A stretch of 14,524 nt of DNA from Spirosoma fluviale (GTDB lineage: Bacteria; Bacteroidota; Bacteroidia; Cytophagales; Spirosomataceae), in assembly GCA_945860325.1 (NCBI GenBank), contig CAMARL010000027.1, positions 1 through 14,524 of the forward strand. The letters are read 5' to 3'. The notes under the pieces are model-generated. The model had not been told where the DNA came from, did not search any database, and worked only from the letters and a program-made list of their open reading frames with translations. The position numbers and the translations under genes were made by a program. This document shows, piece by piece, positions 13,123-14,524 of the stretch. How positions within the stretch are numbered: the first letter of the stretch is position 1; every line of letters starts with the position of its first letter.

Positions 13123-13361
13123 TGCATTTTATCAAAGAAATCCCTCATGATTCCATGCGAATATCCTTATTCGAATGGAATTCTAAATACATTTTGAAAT
13201 TTGAAACACCTGAATTGGAGCAAAGTTTCAAATTTTCAGTCATGGATTTTTCTGCCCAAAAAGAAATAGAGGAGCTGGCAACCAGCTCCTCCTTTCAAAA
13301 CACCATCATACAAAATTTCAAAAATATGTATGAGGCTATGTCACAAAGTTTGGGCGACTAA
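13122..13361 (+). CDS. Small protein of unknown function coupled to the cyclophilin
   Basis: It has 79 residues. The gene is likely real because its ATG overlaps the cyclophilin stop (TAATG at 13120-13124) and the reading frame stays intact to the next, convergent gene. It has no signal peptide. The first half looks like a short beta sheet (RISLFEWNSKYILKFETP), followed by S-F-K-F-S-V-M-D-F and a helical end rich in Glu, Gln and Asn (residues 46-75). I do not recognise the family. Coupling suggests co-production with the cyclophilin, but nothing in the sequence gives a function. Its stop overlaps the M61 peptidase stop on the other strand (13358-13361). Confidence 0.7.
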   Translation: MHFIKEIPHDSMRISLFEWNSKYILKFETPELEQSFKFSVMDFSAQKEIEELATSSSFQNTIIQNFKNMYEAMSQSLGD

Positions 13362-14524
13362 AGGCTTCCCAACCATTTTAAACGTAATTTTTTCTGATTT
13401 TCATTGAGCGTCTTTTGATCTGTCAACGAGAACGCGAGCAGGGGACTTTGTTGGACCGGCACCACAAAAGTGCGCTCCAAACCATCTCTTTTAACCGAAA
13501 ACAAGATAGTGTCACCCACTTTTTTATCGGCCAATAACTTATCCAAACCTTCAAAATTTGCTTTATTAGCTGAAATAATTTCGTCGCCTACATTTATTCC
13601 ATACACATATGCCGAAGCACCCCGATAAACAGAAGTAATTTTACCTGCCATGGCTGAAAAACCTAAATAAGGGATTGACTTACCTTCATTTGTATTAGAC
13701 CAAGTAAATCCAAATTCATTGAATAAATTTCGATAATCAGGTGTTTGAACTCCATAAATATACGATTCAAAAATGGGCTTAGCTGAGGTACCTGCTACTT
13801 TTGAAAAGGCATCTTCCAACTCAGCGTCTGTAAATCCTCTATTTAACTTTTTATAATAAGCCTGATAAAGGTATTTGAAAACATCATCAATGCTTTTTTG
13901 ACCTTGAGTAGATTTGATAATCCATGCGTTTAATACATGTCCTAACAAAGAACCCTTATCATAATAAGAAACGGTTTGGTTGCGCGAATTTTCATTTGGA
14001 CGGTAATATTTGATCCACGCATCCCAACTTGCTTCTGCGGCAGATTCAAGATGATTTCCTGGCGTATTTTCGACCGATGAAATTTCTGCAGCAATGCGAT
14101 TGGCATATCCTTGATTTGAAATTTTACCCATCCTTTGTAAGATAACACCGGAATAATAGCTCGTCATCCCCTCAGAAAGCCATAAATTATGCGTGTAATT
14201 CTCATTTTCATAATCAAAAGGTCCAAGTGCTTTGGGTCTAATTCGTTTTACATTCCAAAGATGAAAATATTCATGAGCTAGTAAACCTAAAATACCTTGA
14301 TATCCACTTTCACTTTCATAGGCCGACCTAGAAACGGAACAGGTCGTAGAATACAAATGCTCCAATCCACCTGTACCTCGACCGATATTGTGCATAATAA
14401 ATAAATAATGATCACAAGGATGTTCGCCGATTACCTTTTGAGCTTCTTCACATACCTTAGTGACGTCCGCGACAAATTTGACTGAATCCACTTTTGTCGT
14501 ACCATAAAAGGCTATTTGATGCGG
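13358..14524 (-). CDS. M61-type (glycyl aminopeptidase-like) metallopeptidase with PDZ domain, 5' part outside window
   Basis: The frame is open to the window edge (codons before the GTG at 14489-14491 read P-H-Q-I-A-F-Y-G-T-T-K), so the start and the N-terminal beta domain lie beyond 14524 and the GTG is internal. About 388 residues are visible. The zinc site H-E-Y-F-H (14261-14275) is followed by L-W-N-V-K-R-I-R-P, and the third ligand region is W-L-S-E-G-M-T-S-Y-Y-S. Both are characteristic of family M61 in the thermolysin-like fold. A C-terminal PDZ domain (about 13390-13690: Y-L-G-F, G-A-S-A-Y-V-Y-G-I-N-V-G-D-E-I-I-S-A-N) ends the protein. Such enzymes are usually exported in Bacteroidota; the signal peptide would be outside the window. 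It is convergent with the small gene at 13122-13361, overlapping by 4 bp. Confidence 0.92.
   Translation of the reverse strand, partial: PHQIAFYGTTKVDSVKFVADVTKVCEEAQKVIGEHPCDHYLFIMHNIGRGTGGLEHLYSTTCSVSRSAYESESGYQGILGLLAHEYFHLWNVKRIRPKALGPFDYENENYTHNLWLSEGMTSYYSGVILQRMGKISNQGYANRIAAEISSVENTPGNHLESAAEASWDAWIKYYRPNENSRNQTVSYYDKGSLLGHVLNAWIIKSTQGQKSIDDVFKYLYQAYYKKLNRGFTDAELEDAFSKVAGTSAKPIFESYIYGVQTPDYRNLFNEFGFTWSNTNEGKSIPYLGFSAMAGKITSVYRGASAYVYGINVGDEIISANKANFEGLDKLLADKKVGDTILFSVKRDGLERTFVVPVQQSPLLAFSLTDQKTLNENQKKLRLKWLGSL

Noticed and set aside
14489..14491. GTG as start of the M61 peptidase
   Set aside because: The frame continues to the window edge with family-like residues, and the N-terminal domain would be missing; the gene is cut by the window.

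Overview
The window looks like a piece of a Bacteroidota chromosome, most likely Cytophagales-like; the rank below phylum is inference. The evidence is: promoters of the TTTG / TAnnTTTG type (-33/-7) in front of several genes; a short primary sigma factor with no region 1.1; lipoproteins with an LFAC lipobox; A-rich rather than Shine-Dalgarno leaders; and housekeeping genes with Bacteroidota-like sequences (single LptF/G-type permease, MenD, HolA, SlyD-like isomerase).

The left end (1-1223) is accessory. It holds the 3' part of a small exported protein gene, then a second small predicted lipoprotein gene. Each is followed by a nearly identical 67-bp block made of a two-way terminator plus the last 11 bases of a tRNA-Lys gene. 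The second block is joined to the intact tRNA-Lys(TTT). This looks like cassettes accumulated at the 3' end of a tRNA gene.

From 1286 to 4629 come a TPR/membrane/SH3-like protein gene, holA (DNA polymerase III delta, minus strand), a divergent SlyD-like FKBP isomerase, and a dCMP deaminase gene on the minus strand with tRNA-Met upstream of it. The two convergent genes slyD and dCMP deaminase are separated by a striking heptamer tandem array with inverted arms.

From 4630 to 11865 all genes are on the plus strand: a START-like protein translationally coupled to an LptF/LptG permease, then rpsO, pnp, rpoD and menD, with hairpins or terminators between them. The rpsO-pnp order and an intervening terminator plus hairpin recall the arrangement known from Escherichia coli.

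The right end holds a TPR lipoprotein gene (minus, its end overlapping menD), a cyclophilin gene coupled to a small unknown gene, and the C-terminal part of an M61-type metallopeptidase with a PDZ domain that runs off the window. Most of the window is ordinary core genome; the points worth a second look are the tRNA-Lys cassette region, the heptamer array, and the leader hairpins before pnp, rpoD and menD.
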